A stretch of DNA of 64,000 nucleotides from Smallanthus sonchifolius (GCA_023525975.1 CM042020.1:16145001-16209000), one strand, 5' to 3'. Counted from the first letter of the stretch, positions 10,871 to 22,265 are shown. A program made the numbers and translations. The notes: generated by a model from the letters alone, not told the origin.

Positions 10871-11169
10871 TGTCGAAACTACCTAGTTTCGATGGGCAAT
10901 TGAGTATCGAAACTACTTAGTTTCGATTGAGTAGTTATCGAAACTACCTAGTTTCGGTGGAGTTAACTGATGTCGAAACTGCCTAGTTTCGATTGTGTAG
11001 TTTGGTGTCGAAACAACCTAGTTTCGATTGAATAGTTGTTATCGAAACCACCTAGTTTCGATTGAGTAAAAGGTATCGAAACTCCTAGTTTCGATTGACC
11101 AACAGGTATCGAAACTCCTAGTTTCGATTTCGATTGAGTTAACTGGTATCGAAACTTCTAGTTTCGATT
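10871..11169. repeat. Array of nine short palindromes in the LTR
   Basis: Nine units of about 30-35 bases, each centred on TCGAAACT...TAGTTTCGA, a near-perfect 7-bp inverted repeat with a 3-5-base spacer. The same array lies at 18825-19123 in the other LTR. Confidence 0.9.
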
Positions 11170-12039
11170 ACTGGACTTCTGTTTTGACAGAATTCGTCCT
11201 GCATATTTATGTTTTAAAATTTGCATTTGACACACTTTACTTGTTATCTTACTTGCGTTTAAATAAGTTGTAAGTTTAGCTACGGTTTTAAAGAACATAA
11301 TATGAAAATTATTGAGTTTTTACCTTTAAAACAGTGATGAAGATGATGAGAGAAAACAGAGAATGGTCTTGAATCTTTTGTTAAACTCTTCTTCAGGAAC
11401 ACTTTAAAACACTGAATTTTGCTTTAAAACTTGACTTCAATCTTGAAGAAAATTGGAGAATTTGCCGTAAGAAAATGAGTGATAAAATGAGAATTGTGAG
11501 AAAAATGAGTGAGGTGGTATGGTTTTACTTGAGTTTTTCTCAGGTGAGGTATGGGTCGAGTAAGGGGGGGGGGTTTCTCTGGCTTTTTCGACCAAAAGTC
11601 AAGGGGTGGTTTGGGGTTAATATAAATAATTAGATTTAGGTATTAGTTTATCAATTATAGTTTTAAAGGGGTAATTTAATTCGGTTTAAGTTCTCCACGG
11701 TATTATAAATTTATTACAAAATAATTTATTGTTCCACGTAAAGTTTGTGTAAAATAATATATATATATGTATATATATATTTCTCTGGTTATTTATTTTA
11801 ACCACTAGTGTTCGAATTTAGTTGGGTTATAAGTGTATGTGAACCGGTAACTCCTAGAATTATCAAATGTGAACTGAGACAATGCTCGGTTTTTGTTAGA
11901 CTCTAAAGTCCTTGTTTGTGAAATTAAATAAATCACAAAAATAATTATAATGTAAACTTGTTTATAATGTGTTCGGATATTGACCTGAAATGTCGGGTTG
12001 TCACATTCTCCCCATGTTAACAGAATTTCGTCCCGAAAT

Positions 12040-15000
12040 TCAATTCGCGTCATCTTGAACTGGTGTATCCTTAAACAAGGATGGGTACTTTATTTTCATT
12101 TGATCCTCTCGTTCCCATGTATACCTAGGACCACGTTTTGAGTTCCAACGTACTTTAACCAGTTTGATCCGACTACGTCTCAGCTTTTGAACCTTCCAAT
12201 CTGATATCTCAATTGGTTGCTCGATGAAATGAAGTTTATCGTCAATGTGAATTTCATCGGGCGGTATGATCAAAGTCTCGTCTGATAGACACTTTTTGAG
12301 ATTTGACACATGAAATGTATTGTATACGTTGCTTAGTTCCTGTGGTAGCTTGAGTTTGTAGGCTACAGGGCCAACCCTAGCCAGTATTTCAAATGGTCCA
12401 ACGTATCTAGGATTGAGCTTACCACGGTTACCAAACCTTGCAACGCCTTTCCATGGTGAGACTTTTAACATTACTCGGTCACCAATTTGAAATTCTAATG
12501 GTTTTCGTCTGTTATCAGCGTAGTTCTTTTGTCTATCCCGGGCCGCTTTCAGACGGTCCTTAATTTTGAAGATCTTATCAGTGGTTTCCTGGACAATCTC
12601 AGGGCCTGTCAAATGTTTTTCACCAACTTCCGCCCAACATAGCGGTGAGCGGCATTTACGACCATATAGAGCTTCAAACGGAGCTGCCTTAATGCTCGTG
12701 TGGTAGCTGTTATTGTAGGAAAACTCAGCTAATGGTAAATGAGTATCCCAATTTCCTCCGAAATCAATTACACATGCACGGAGCATATCTTCTAATGTCT
12801 GAATGGTCCTTTCGCTTTGACCATCTGTTTGTGGGTGATATGTCGTGCTCATGTCAAGACGTGTGCCCATTGCTTCTTGTAATGATTCCCAGATTCTGGA
12901 CACGAATCTGCTGTCTCTATCAGAGATAATAGAAATTGGCACTCCGTGTCTTGCCACAATTTCTTTAACATAGAGTCTTGTAAGTTTCTCTGTCTTGTCA
13001 GTTTCTTTCATTGGCAGAAAGTGAGCAGATTTCGTTAATCGGTCGACAATTACCCATATAGTATCATAACCACTAGACGTCCTGGGTAATTTCGTGATGA
13101 AATCCATAGAAATCTGTTCCCATTTCCATTGGGGAATTTCAGGTTGTTGTAACAAACCAGACGGTTTCTGATGTTCGGCTTTTACTTTTGAACACGTTAA
13201 GCATTTACTAACATATGTGGCAATATCTCCTTTCATATTGGGCCACCAATATAATTCTTTTAGATCTTTATACATTTTATCTGAACCCGGGTGAATGGAG
13301 TACCTGGACTTGTGGGCTTCGTCCATAACCAACATTCGTAAGTTACCGTTACTCGGCACCCAGATTTTGTTCATGAAGTAAAATGTATCATCGGATTTAG
13401 GCTCCAATTGTTTGATCATTCCACGTAGTGCTTCACTTCGGATGTTCTTTTCTTTAAGTGCCTCTTGCTGGGCCATTCGGATTTGAGTAGTAAGATTTGT
13501 ATGAATTGTCAATCCTAGGGCACGAATACGAAGAGTTTTAACTTGTTCTTTGCGACTTAAGGCGTCTGCTACGACATTGGCTTTTCCGGGATGGTACTTG
13601 ATATCACAATCATAGTTGTTTAGTAATTCTACCCAACGACGTTGTCTCATGTTAAGTTCCTTTTGATCGAAGATATGTTGAAGACTCTTGTGATCAGTAA
13701 AGATAGTGCATCTTGTACCGTAAAGATAATGTCTCCAAATCTTGAGCGCAAACACAACTGCACCCAATTCCAAGTCGTGGGTCGTATAATTCTTTTCGTG
13801 CACTTTTAGTTGTCGTGAGGCATATGCGATGACTTTGTCTCTTTGCAATAACACACAACCCAGTCCTTGGTGTGATGCATCGCAGTATACGACAAAATTG
13901 TCGATTCCCTCAGGAAGGGATAAGATTGGCGCACTACACAGCTTCTGTTTCAGTAATTGGAAAGCTGACTCTTGCTTGTCACTCCAATCATACTTCTTTT
14001 CTTTCAGGGTTAATGTGGTTAAAGGCAAGGCTATTTTCGAAAAATTCTCGATGAATCGTCTCTAATAACTGGCCAAACCCAAAAATTGACGTACTTCTGT
14101 CGGAGTCTTTGGTGCTTCCCAGTTTTTGATTGCTTCAATTTTTGATGGATCAACGTGAATTCCTTCCTTGTTGATGACATGTCCAAGGAAATGCACTTCT
14201 CGGATCCAAAACTCACACTTCGAGAATTTAGCGTAAAGTTTCTCGTTGCTGAGTAGTTCCAAGATTAATTTCAGGTGATGTTCATGATCCTCCTTGGTTC
14301 GTGAATATATTAATATGTCATCAATAAACACTATCACGAATTTATCCAAGTATGGCTTGCATACTCGGTTCATGAGATCCATGAAAACAGCTGGTGCGTT
14401 TGTCAAACCAAACGGCATAACTAGGAATTCGTAGTGGCCATAACGAGTCCTAAACGCTGTCTTTGGTACATCTTCTTCTTGGATTCTTAGTTGATGATAC
14501 CCCGAACGTAGATCGATTTTAGAATAGAAGCTAGAACCTTGTAGTTGATCGAACAAATCGTCTATTCGAGGAAGTGGGTATCGGTTTTTGATTGTAAGCT
14601 TGTTTAATTCTCGGTAATCAATACACATCCTAAAGGTTCCATCCTTTTTCTTTACGAATAGGACCGGAGCTCCCCAGGGTGAGAAACTCGGTCTTATGAA
14701 ACCTTTATCAAGCAACTCTTGAAGTTGATTTGATAATTCCTGCATTTCAGAAGGTGCTAATCGATATGGTGATCGCGCAACCGGGGCGGCTCCTGGTACC
14801 AAATCGATTCGAAATTCGACTTACCTCGGTGGTGGTAAACCAGGTAAGTCTTCAGGAAAAATTTCAGGATATTCCTTAACGATTGGTATATACTCAAGTC
14901 GACGTTCCTCGGGTTTCTTCTCGACGACGTGAGCCAGGAATACGCAATAGCCTTTGCGTAGGTACTTACGAGTTTTCATGCAGTTTATCATCCTTAACGC

Positions 15001-16668
15001 TACTCCACTCTTCTCACCTTGAATCGAAAGAACTTCTCCGTTTGGGAGTGGGATTTGGACAATCTTCTCAAAACAAACAATCTCGGCATGATTCTTTGAC
15101 AACCAATCCATGCCAATTACAACGTCAAAGCTTCCTAAATCAACAGGTAACAGATCTATACTAAATGTGTGGTTTTTAAGATATAAGGTACAACCTTGAA
15201 TGACCTCTCCGGTATTAATTAATTTTCCGTTCGCTAATTCAATTGTATACTTTTGTTCTAGTTTGCTGGGCTTAATACCGAGTAGGGACTTAAAGTCATT
15301 TGACACAAAACTCAAATCAGCACCCGTATCGAAAAGTATAGAGGCATAGTGATTATTTATCGGGAACGTACCAGTGACAATGTTTGGATCTTGTCGTGCG
15401 TCACCGGCCCCCATCACGAATGCTCTTCCACGGGCCTGATTGTCGTTTCGGTTCTTCAACTTTGGACAGTCTTTTCTGAAGTGCTTTGGATCTCCACACT
15501 CAAAGCATCCTTGATTCATCCTTTCTGTTCCTGGGTTGACTTTTCCTGCTACTTGATTTATCTTGTTAGGGTTCGTATTGCTCCTACAGTTATGGGCTAG
15601 GTGCCCATACTTTTTACACTTCCCACATTGGATACACTTTTCGCTGTGATGATATCCACACTTGTCACACCTCGGTAATGTTCCAAGATATACATTTTGT
15701 CCCACAGTGTTGGCGACAAAGGCTTTCATAGTTTCAGGTCTCTTGTAAATTTGATTCTTGTTTTGGTTAATTGGTTTTCCAAACCATTTCCTCTTTTCCC
15801 TAGACCTTCCTTCCTCGGTCTCCTTCTTCTCAAACAAACCATCACGTACAGCATTATCCCTTAGTTTGAAAGCTAGAGTTATGGCACTCTTGGCATCCAT
15901 AAGGTTCGATGAAGTCACCAGACCTCGGATTTGAGGTGCGAGACCCCACAAGTATCTTTCAACTTTCTTGTATTCCGGGGTGACCATGTGTGGAACCAAG
16001 ATTGCTAACTCATTGAATCGGTCAGTGTAGCCAGCAACATCATCTCTTATCATTTGTAAATTCCACATTTCAGATTCGATCTTTTGCAACTCATTTCGAG
16101 GACAGTACTCCTCGATCATCATGGCTTTTAGGTCTTCCCATGACAACTCATATGCTGTCTGCCTTCCCAAAGTCTTTACTTGTGAATTCCACCAAGTTAA
16201 AGCTTTATCAGTGAGTGAGCATGTAGAATACTTCACCATGCAGTCAGTGGTGCATTCACTAATATCAATCACCGATTCCATCTTTTCTATCCATCTCATT
16301 AGTCCAACTGCACCCTCGGTGCCATTGAAGTTACGGGGTTTGCAAGATAGAAAGGTCTTGTAGGAGCACTTCCTAATTGGAGCATCTGTAGAATTACATG
16401 TCATAACGTCATTAATTCGGATCATGACTATATGTTATGGCTTATTTATTCTATTACCTCCAGAACCTCCAGAACCTCCAGCTGTACCGCTTCCTCCTGC
16501 ACCTCCTCCTCCGGTACCACTGCCGTTTCCTCCTCCACTATTTCGATTCGCCTCATATTGTTGCATAGCAGCAGCTACTCGTTGTGCTATAAGTTGTTCC
16601 ACGTTTGGGGAAATCGCCTCGTTGTTGTCACCAGTAGTGTTACGGGTTGTCCTACGCTTAGGCGCCAT
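12040..16668 (-). pseudogene. Chromovirus gag-pol polyprotein, one frame with three in-frame stops
   Basis: From ATG at 16668 to a stop at 12040-12042 the frame keeps phase for 1543 codons, broken only by TAA (16435-16437), TAA (14821-14823) and TAG (14062-14064). In order: glycine-rich N-terminus, gag core (YKTFLSCKPRNFNG), two zinc knuckles (CIQCGKCKKYGHLAHNC and CFECGDPKHFRKDC), protease (FDTGADLSF), reverse transcriptase (FIDDILIYS, ~14320), RNase H (YCDASHQGLGC), integrase (HPGSDKMYKDL; DRDSRFVSRIW; YHPQTDGQSERT), GPY-type region and a chromodomain-like end (VKVRWNSKRGPRYTWERED). The middle stop sits where relatives have Gln before VEFRIDL; the last where they have Tyr in GYYRRF. Related proteins are unbroken, so this copy is recently disabled. 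Confidence 0.93.
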
Positions 16669-16924
16669 GACGTTCTTTCTAACATATCAATTAAAAAGAA
16701 ACAACATTATATGACAATAATGATAGCGCATGACATAAGGATACAACAACATCAAATGTAAACAACCATTATCACAACATAAACCATTACATACATAGTC
16801 AAAACATTCATAGTACATTGTTCCAAAGGACAAGGATACAAAAGAGATGGGTTCACATGACCTCATCAGTACTAAAGTTTTAAACTACTTAATGTACTAT
16901 GGGCACAACCCGCCCATAATAGGT

Positions 16925-17704
16925 TTAAAAGAAGAAGTGAGAGTACAATCCAATCATCATGGCAAGTCCTGCCATGACAAAACTAGCTCTCGCCACAAAT
17001 TCTGCAGCCAAGGTCCTTTCTTCCAGTGCCTCCACCCTGTCTCGGACCGTAACAGTGAACTGCCAATCCATGTCAGCTCTCAACTCTAGATAGTTTGTGG
17101 CACCCTGTATGTCTCGGGTGTGGTCCTCCAGAGTCTGAACTCGAGATCCGAGCCCTTGACGTAAGCGCATGGCTGCATCCCCCTGTGTTCGAATATCGTC
17201 TAGGAGATCATCAAGACGCTCCTCGTGCGTACGAACACGAGCTACTAAAGTAGGCACAGTGAGCTCTATGGCTTCCCCAGTGTGGGGTAGGGGTGTTGGA
17301 GAGTTGGAAGACTCTCCGAGCTCAAAGGTAGATGGGATGCTCTCCATCTCCCTCCAACGGGCCAGAGTACGGGGCATCCAACGGATAGTTCCCACAGTAG
17401 GGTGGTAGCAGGGTCTTTGCCTAGGTGGTTCTTCACCGGCCTCCAAGTCTTCTGGGTCACGGGCTGCTAGATTCCTTTTGCGTGGAAGTAGAACCTTCTT
17501 CCTAGCACTTTGCACCTTAACTGGTCCTCCGCTTTTCTTTCGGTAGACGATAGGCGGTTTTCCCAAGGCGACTTTAGGTGGTGTGGAGCTACGGGTTTGT
17601 ACTTGATTTTTGGGACGTGAGGCGGAAAGTTCCTCGTTTGATTCAGTGTCAGAGACGGGATCAGAATGTGAATGTGACGACATGCTTGTGACTACAATAT
17701 CCAT
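16925..17704 (-). CDS. Pre-gag ORF of the chromovirus, unknown function
   Basis: An intact 259-codon frame lies between the primer site and gag, on the same strand. It begins MDIVVTSMSSHSHSDPV; the second Met (MSSHSHS, 17683) is a likelier start because related remnants begin that way. The first ~100 residues are acidic then basic (KKVLLPRKR), a possible nuclear localisation stretch. Residues ~150-240 are charged and heptad-like, suggesting coiled coil. The last 18 residues are hydrophobic (FVMAGLAMMIGLYSHFFF), resembling a tail anchor. I do not recognise the family. Remnants of similar ORFs are at 3431-3781 and 32351-32490. Confidence 0.6.
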   Translation of the reverse strand: MDIVVTSMSSHSHSDPVSDTESNEELSASRPKNQVQTRSSTPPKVALGKPPIVYRKKSGGPVKVQSARKKVLLPRKRNLAARDPEDLEAGEEPPRQRPCYHPTVGTIRWMPRTLARWREMESIPSTFELGESSNSPTPLPHTGEAIELTVPTLVARVRTHEERLDDLLDDIRTQGDAAMRLRQGLGSRVQTLEDHTRDIQGATNYLELRADMDWQFTVTVRDRVEALEERTLAAEFVARASFVMAGLAMMIGLYSHFFF

Positions 17705-17812
17705 ATGACATGTTGATTGGTTATGAAATGCTTATGCAATGAAAACGTTTTAGTGAGTCATTTAGATTATAGACTAGGTTCCAATTTATATTCCTAGTTC
17801 ACTATAATCAAT

Positions 17813-17825
17813 GGCTCTGATACCA
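17813..17825 (-). promoter_or_regulatory. Primer binding site of the chromovirus
   Basis: On the minus strand TGGTATCAGAGCC, complementary to initiator Met-tRNA, four bases inside the 5' LTR. Confidence 0.9.
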
Positions 17826-17829
17826 GTTC

Positions 17830-19968
17830 TGTCACACCCCGCCAAGGCGGAAACGCGAGTCGCAACGTTCATGGTTTCCAAAGCATATGATTACCGCAAA
17901 CACATACATGATAAATGGATACATTAACAAGTTTAATGTTTTACATTACAAAATATAATCTGAGTTTACAAAAAGTTAAGATTTCACAAATATGACTCAA
18001 TTCAATGAGTTATACAAGGGAAATCCTCCTTGAGTAGTATCCATCGTGCATGCATGTAATCTACATTGCTAACCTTGAAATCACGTTCAGTTACCTGAAA
18101 AACATACTTAAAATCGTCAACACGAGGTTGGTGAGTTCACATGTTTAATCAAATTGTTCTTTGTAAAATTCAATTGTTCGTAAATAGTTTCAGTTGTATG
18201 TGATAAACAGAATAAGAATTGTTGACCCATTTGTAAACTAGCTAGGAATACAAATAATATGTTCATACATGAGGCGTAACCAAACCTTGACAATTGTACA
18301 CGCCCCTAATTTTGTTATTCAGTTCTATGCGGCCATAAATCCTCCAGATTGTGGTTAGCGCGACTAACCATGACCGGGAGACGTCACTCTCCATAGTACT
18401 ATTCATAGGACCCTAGGCTACAGTTAATGGTTACTATGTTGTTCCAGGGGACTTTCGCGGCCTCCAATGTGTTGTTCTCATCCCATGTAAACATAAAAGT
18501 CGTGTCTTATTCTCTCATTATCCCATAAAATAGTTGAAGTATGTTCTTCCCCCAAATATTAGAAAACAGTAAAAAGAAAGGGGCCGTGAAACTCACCTTG
18601 TGTTCGTGTATATACTTGTAATAATACTTGTTGTAGTCAACCTTGACTATTTGTACCCTAGATACCAAGGGTAAATTGTTGTTAAGACCAACGTCTTAAT
18701 TGTAAATTGTTCACCGACCTTGTAAATCTGATTGTGTTTGTTTAAATATCGTTTTAGTTTTCCAACACATGTTTTGTTATAAAATAGTTTTGAGTTACTG
18801 CCCAACTGGGACTGTTGTACAGGTGTCGAAACTACCTAGTTTCGATGGGCAATTGAGTATCGAAACTACTTAGTTTCGATTGAGTAGTTAACGAAACTAC
18901 CTAGTTTCGGTGGAGTTAACTGATGTCGAAACTGCCTAGTTTCGATTGTGTAGTTTGGTGTCGAAACAACCTAGTTTCGATTGAATAGTTGTTATCGAAA
19001 CCACCTAGTTTCGATTGAGTAAAAGGTATCGAAACTCCTAGTTTCGATTGACCAACAGGTATCGAAACTCCTAGTTTCGATTGACCAACAGGTTAACTGG
19101 TATCGAAACTTCTAGTTTCGATTACTGGACTTCTGTTTTGACAGAATTCGTCCTGCATATTTATGTTTTAAAATTTGCATTTGACACACTTTACTTGTTA
19201 TCTTACTTGCGTTTAAATAAGTTGTAAGTTTAGCTACGGTTTTAAAGAACATAATATGAAAATTATTGAGTTTTTACCTTTAAAACAGTGATGAAGATGA
19301 TGAGAGAAAACAGAGAATGGTCTTGAATCTTTTGTTAAACTCTTCTTCAGGAACACTTTAAAACACTGAATTTTGATGGATTTTGCTTTAAAACTTGACT
19401 TCAATCTTGAAGAAAATTGGAGAATTTGCCGTAAGAAAATGAGTGATAAAATGGGAATTGTGAGAAAAATGAGTGAGGTGGTATGGTTTTACTTGAGTTT
19501 TTCTCAGGTGAGGTATGGGTCGAGTAAGGGGGGGGGGGTTTCTCTGGCTTTTTCGACCAAAAGTCAAGGGGTGGTTTGGGGTTAATATAAATAATTAGAT
19601 TTAGGTATTAGTTTATCAATTATAGTTTTAAAGGGGTAATTTAATTCGGTTTAAGTTCTCCACGGTATTATAAATTTATTACAAAATAATTTATTGTTCC
19701 ACGTAAAGTTTGTGTAAAATAATATATATATGTATATATATATTTCTCTGGTTATTTATTTTAACCACTAGTGTTCGAATTTAGTTGGGTTATAAGTGTA
19801 TGTGAACCGGTAACTCCTAGAATTACCAAATGTGAACTGAGACAATGCTCGGTTTTTGTTAGACTCTAAAGTCCTTGTTTGTGAAATTAAATAAATCACA
19901 AAAATAATTATAATGTAAACTTGTTTATAATGTGTACGGATATTGACCTGAAATGTCGGGTTGTCACA
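17830..19968 (-). repeat. 5' LTR of the chromovirus (2139 bp)
   Basis: Near-identical to 9878-12005, with the same hairpin array at 18825-19123 and conserved blocks at 18126-18140 and 18354-18368. A frame at 19373 inside it is incidental. Confidence 0.93.
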
Positions 19969-20055
19969 AGCTATCTATTATTTTATGAAATTATTCCTTA
20001 TCATTAAGTTGAGGTTTATACATTAAGCACGGTTTTGTGGAAATATTTTTCTATT

Positions 20056-20812
20056 ATGGATACAAGATACAAAAAAAACTATATAGTTCGTCCTAGATTT
20101 GTTGTTATTAAAAATAAAAAAAAATTCTCGTATGGAAAGAAAAGAGGTGACGTCGTGTCAGGACATTTACCGTTGTTTAAAAAAATGTCTACTTATAATA
20201 AAGGGAAAATGTTTCAAGTGGAAGAGTCGGTGCAATTGGATGCGTCAACGTAGGTACAACGTTTATCAGTATGCGATCCCGTGGATTTGGAGTTGGTTGT
20301 CGTTTGAATGGTAATATCAAACTTATAAGTTTGAATGTTAGAGGGGATATGGAGCTTATAGGATTTACCGGTGATGCAATGGTGGACCCTTATGCTCCTT
20401 TAAGTGGTATAGTCAGTTTATTCATTGTTAAGGATTTACAGCCATCGTTAAGTGAATACCCTAAACTGACGGATGTCATACAAGTGCCTCCAACGACAAA
20501 TTCAGATGTGTCTAATTTAATACATGAAGAAACATAAACCCGACAACTGATGGACGTTTTGTGATGTTGATGAGACAGAAGATGATTTTTAATCAATTTC
20601 GTTCTGGAGAGATGCGCGATGTGCGTCGATACATGAAGTTTGGAAAGGGATCTCCATATTATGTTAGGTTCAAGGATGTTAACAATATTGTAAACGGGGA
20701 ATACGGAAACACTAGGACCGGTGCAATTTTAGTTTATGTTGTATATACCGGAGACGCTGATGTAGGTTGTAGATTAAATATGATTACTAAAGTGTCATAT
20801 TGTAACGTGTAA
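20056..20812 (+). pseudogene. Geminivirus virion-sense gene, coat protein/nuclear shuttle protein family, broken
   Basis: Three plus-strand pieces in different frames. The first (20056-20253) has a basic N-terminus with KNKKKFSYGKKRG, nuclear-localisation-like. The second (20271-20537) has LSGIVSLFIVKDLQPSL, resembling the conserved core of begomoviral nuclear shuttle protein. The third (20561-20812) has VRFKDVNN, EYGNTRTGAILVYVVY and an SYCNV end, resembling the shuttle protein C-terminus (FKD, YGN, ALLVY pattern). The pattern looks closer to shuttle protein than to begomoviral coat protein, but the two share ancestry. At least one stop and two frame changes break it. Confidence 0.65.
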
Positions 20813-20890
20813 TCAGATTACTTAATACAAATCAACACATTCATCATATTGTAACGTGTAATCAGATTACTTAATACAAATCAACACATT
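20786..20890 (+). repeat. Tandem duplication at the end of the virion-sense gene
   Basis: The block CATATTGTAACGTGTAATC...AATCAACACAT occurs twice in a row (starting ~20787 and ~20845), separated by TCAT. It lies between the converging viral genes, in the polyadenylation-region position. Confidence 0.8.
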
Positions 20891-20980
20891 ACTTATCTCT
20901 CATGTAATCCCGGATGCGTAACATGATGATAGTGAGAAGCATGCTATCAATTGGTCATGTTAAAAAGATTAAATTTTGTT

Positions 20981-21075
20981 TTAGGGGCTCTTGATCGTGG
21001 TGTTTTAGCAGCCTTGTGAATCTTTTTCTGATTAGGTGGAGAAGAGTGGCTCTTCAAGAAGAATGAAGGTGGCAT
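20981..21075 (-). pseudogene. TrAP (AC2/C2) N-terminal remnant, unit 1
   Basis: From ATG at 21075 this matches the start of the better preserved TrAP at 28867, then breaks at ~20981. The zinc-binding region, activation domain and the overlapping REn gene are deleted in this unit. Confidence 0.65.
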
Positions 21076-22070
21076 TTTGTAATGTCCAGGATTTTAATCC
21101 CTCATTACCGAATTTATTTAGAATTCTGTGTATGATGACCCCACACCTGGATTGCATAGCACGATAGCGGGAACACCACCTTTAATTTGAACTGGTTTTC
21201 CGTACTTACAGTTTGATTGCCAGTCACTTTGATCACCCAGTACCTTTGTCCACCCAGTAATTCTTTCCAATGTTTTAAAAATTGTGGGTTAACGTCGTCA
21301 ATAACATTATATTCAGCATCATTAGAGAAAATCCGAGGATTTAAGTCTAGATGACCACATAAGTAATTGCCTAATGATCTTGCCCACATTGTCTTTCCAG
21401 TCCTAGAGTCACCTTCAACTATTATTGACCTTGGTCTCCATGGGCGCGCAGCTGTGTAAGCTTTAAAATAACCATCTGCCCAATTCTGCATAATTTGCGG
21501 TACATTCGTGAAAGAAGACATAAGGTAGGGACTTGCCCATGGAATTAATGGAGGTTGAAATATCCTATCAAGATGAGCGCTAAGGTTTTGGAAATGTAAC
21601 AGGTAGTCCCTTGGTTGCTCCTCCTTTAGGATTTGCAACACTGAATCAGGGTTTACGACCTTTGCGTAAGAATCGTTTGCTGTTTGGCACCCACCCCTAG
21701 CCGATTTTCCGTCTATTTGTTATACACCCTATTCTAGTACATCACCGTCCTTGTTTATGTATGCCTTCACGTCTGAACTGGAAAGAGCTCTTTGAATATT
21801 TGGGTGGTAATGTATTGAACTACTTGTGGACACTAAATCGAAGACTCCGGGGTTTTGGCATTTATATTTGCCTTCGAATTGAATTAATATGTGTAAGTGT
21901 GGATGGCCATCTGAGTGTAACTCTCTACAAATCTTTATGTATTTGATGTTTGTAGGAGTGTTTAGGTGTTGGATTTGTGAAAGAGCATCTTCTTTTGCGA
22001 GGTTACAGTGTGGATGTGTAAGGAAATAATTTTTTGCGTTAACAAAGAAACGACGTGGTTGGGTAGGCAT
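21032..22070 (-). pseudogene. Geminivirus replication initiator Rep (AC1/C1), broken
   Basis: The start is Met at 22070 (MPTQPRRFFVNAKNYF), not the more upstream Met, because viral Reps begin this way just left of the origin. Motif I is FLTHPHC, motif II HLHILIQF, motif III VKAYINKDGD with the catalytic YxxK Tyr. Downstream are the oligomerisation region, Walker A (GDSRTGKT) and Walker B (EYNVIDDV). About 346 codons, the usual size. It is broken by stops at 21729-21731 and 21723-21725 in the QIDG region, a frame change near 21235 and another near 21118. Its stop position is taken from the unit 2 copy. In viruses Rep nicks the origin and unwinds DNA. Confidence 0.92.
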
Positions 22071-22154
22071 ATTTACTGAAATACCCTTGATCCCCGAATC
22101 AGGTCCTCTCAAAGTATAGATATGTATCGGGTATAAGGTCCCTATATATAGTGG

Positions 22155-22187
22155 CCAGACAACCGTTTAATATTACCGGTTGCCTGG
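22155..22187 (+). promoter_or_regulatory. Geminivirus-type replication origin stem-loop, unit 2
   Basis: CCAGACAACCG pairs with CGGTTGCCTGG (one mismatch) around an 11-base loop with TAATATTAC (22168-22176). The left flank (22078-22150) is nearly identical to 9440-9510, including the TATATATA and AGGTCC copies, and directly precedes the Rep start on the other strand. Confidence 0.9.
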
Positions 22188-22265
22188 GCCCTTTTATGTG
22201 ACCAATCAGAGTGTGCCGTGTGGCAGATGACATTATTGCTGTCAGTCTTTTCTAGATAATGGGTA

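Larger units (their letters stand above)
9878..12005 (-). repeat. 3' LTR of the chromovirus (2128 bp)
   Basis: On the plus strand it runs TGTCACACCCC to GGGTTGTCACA. It matches 17830-19968 almost throughout; visible differences include GAGGCGC/GAGTCGC near the left end and a small rearrangement in the hairpin array. The polypurine tract (AACATGGGGAGAA on the minus strand, 12006-12018) abuts it. Confidence 0.93.
9878..19968 (-). mobile_element. Ty3 chromovirus LTR retrotransposon (Tekay/Del-like), 10,091 bp
   Basis: A complete element on the minus strand: LTRs 9878-12005 and 17830-19968, Met-tRNA primer site, polypurine tract, a pre-gag ORF, and gag-pol. TSD AGCTA flanks it exactly (9873-9877 and 19969-19973). 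The two LTRs are nearly identical, so insertion is recent. The polyprotein ends in a chromodomain-like segment, placing it among chromoviruses; the long LTRs favour the Tekay/Del clade (inference). Three in-frame stops make this copy non-autonomous. It interrupts the endogenous geminivirus unit. Confidence 0.93.

Noticed and set aside
10871..11169. Regular array of near-identical repeats resembling a CRISPR array
   Set aside because: The repeats are palindromic LTR units in a plant chromovirus, repeated in the second LTR; spacers are short and not unique.
19373..19585. 70-codon frame at the LTR
   Set aside because: The other LTR lacks the start codon; it is part of the LTR sequence.
22070..22112. 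Upstream Met of the Rep frame (14 extra residues)
   Set aside because: Viral Reps start at the MP... Met; the upstream part overlaps the intergenic region.
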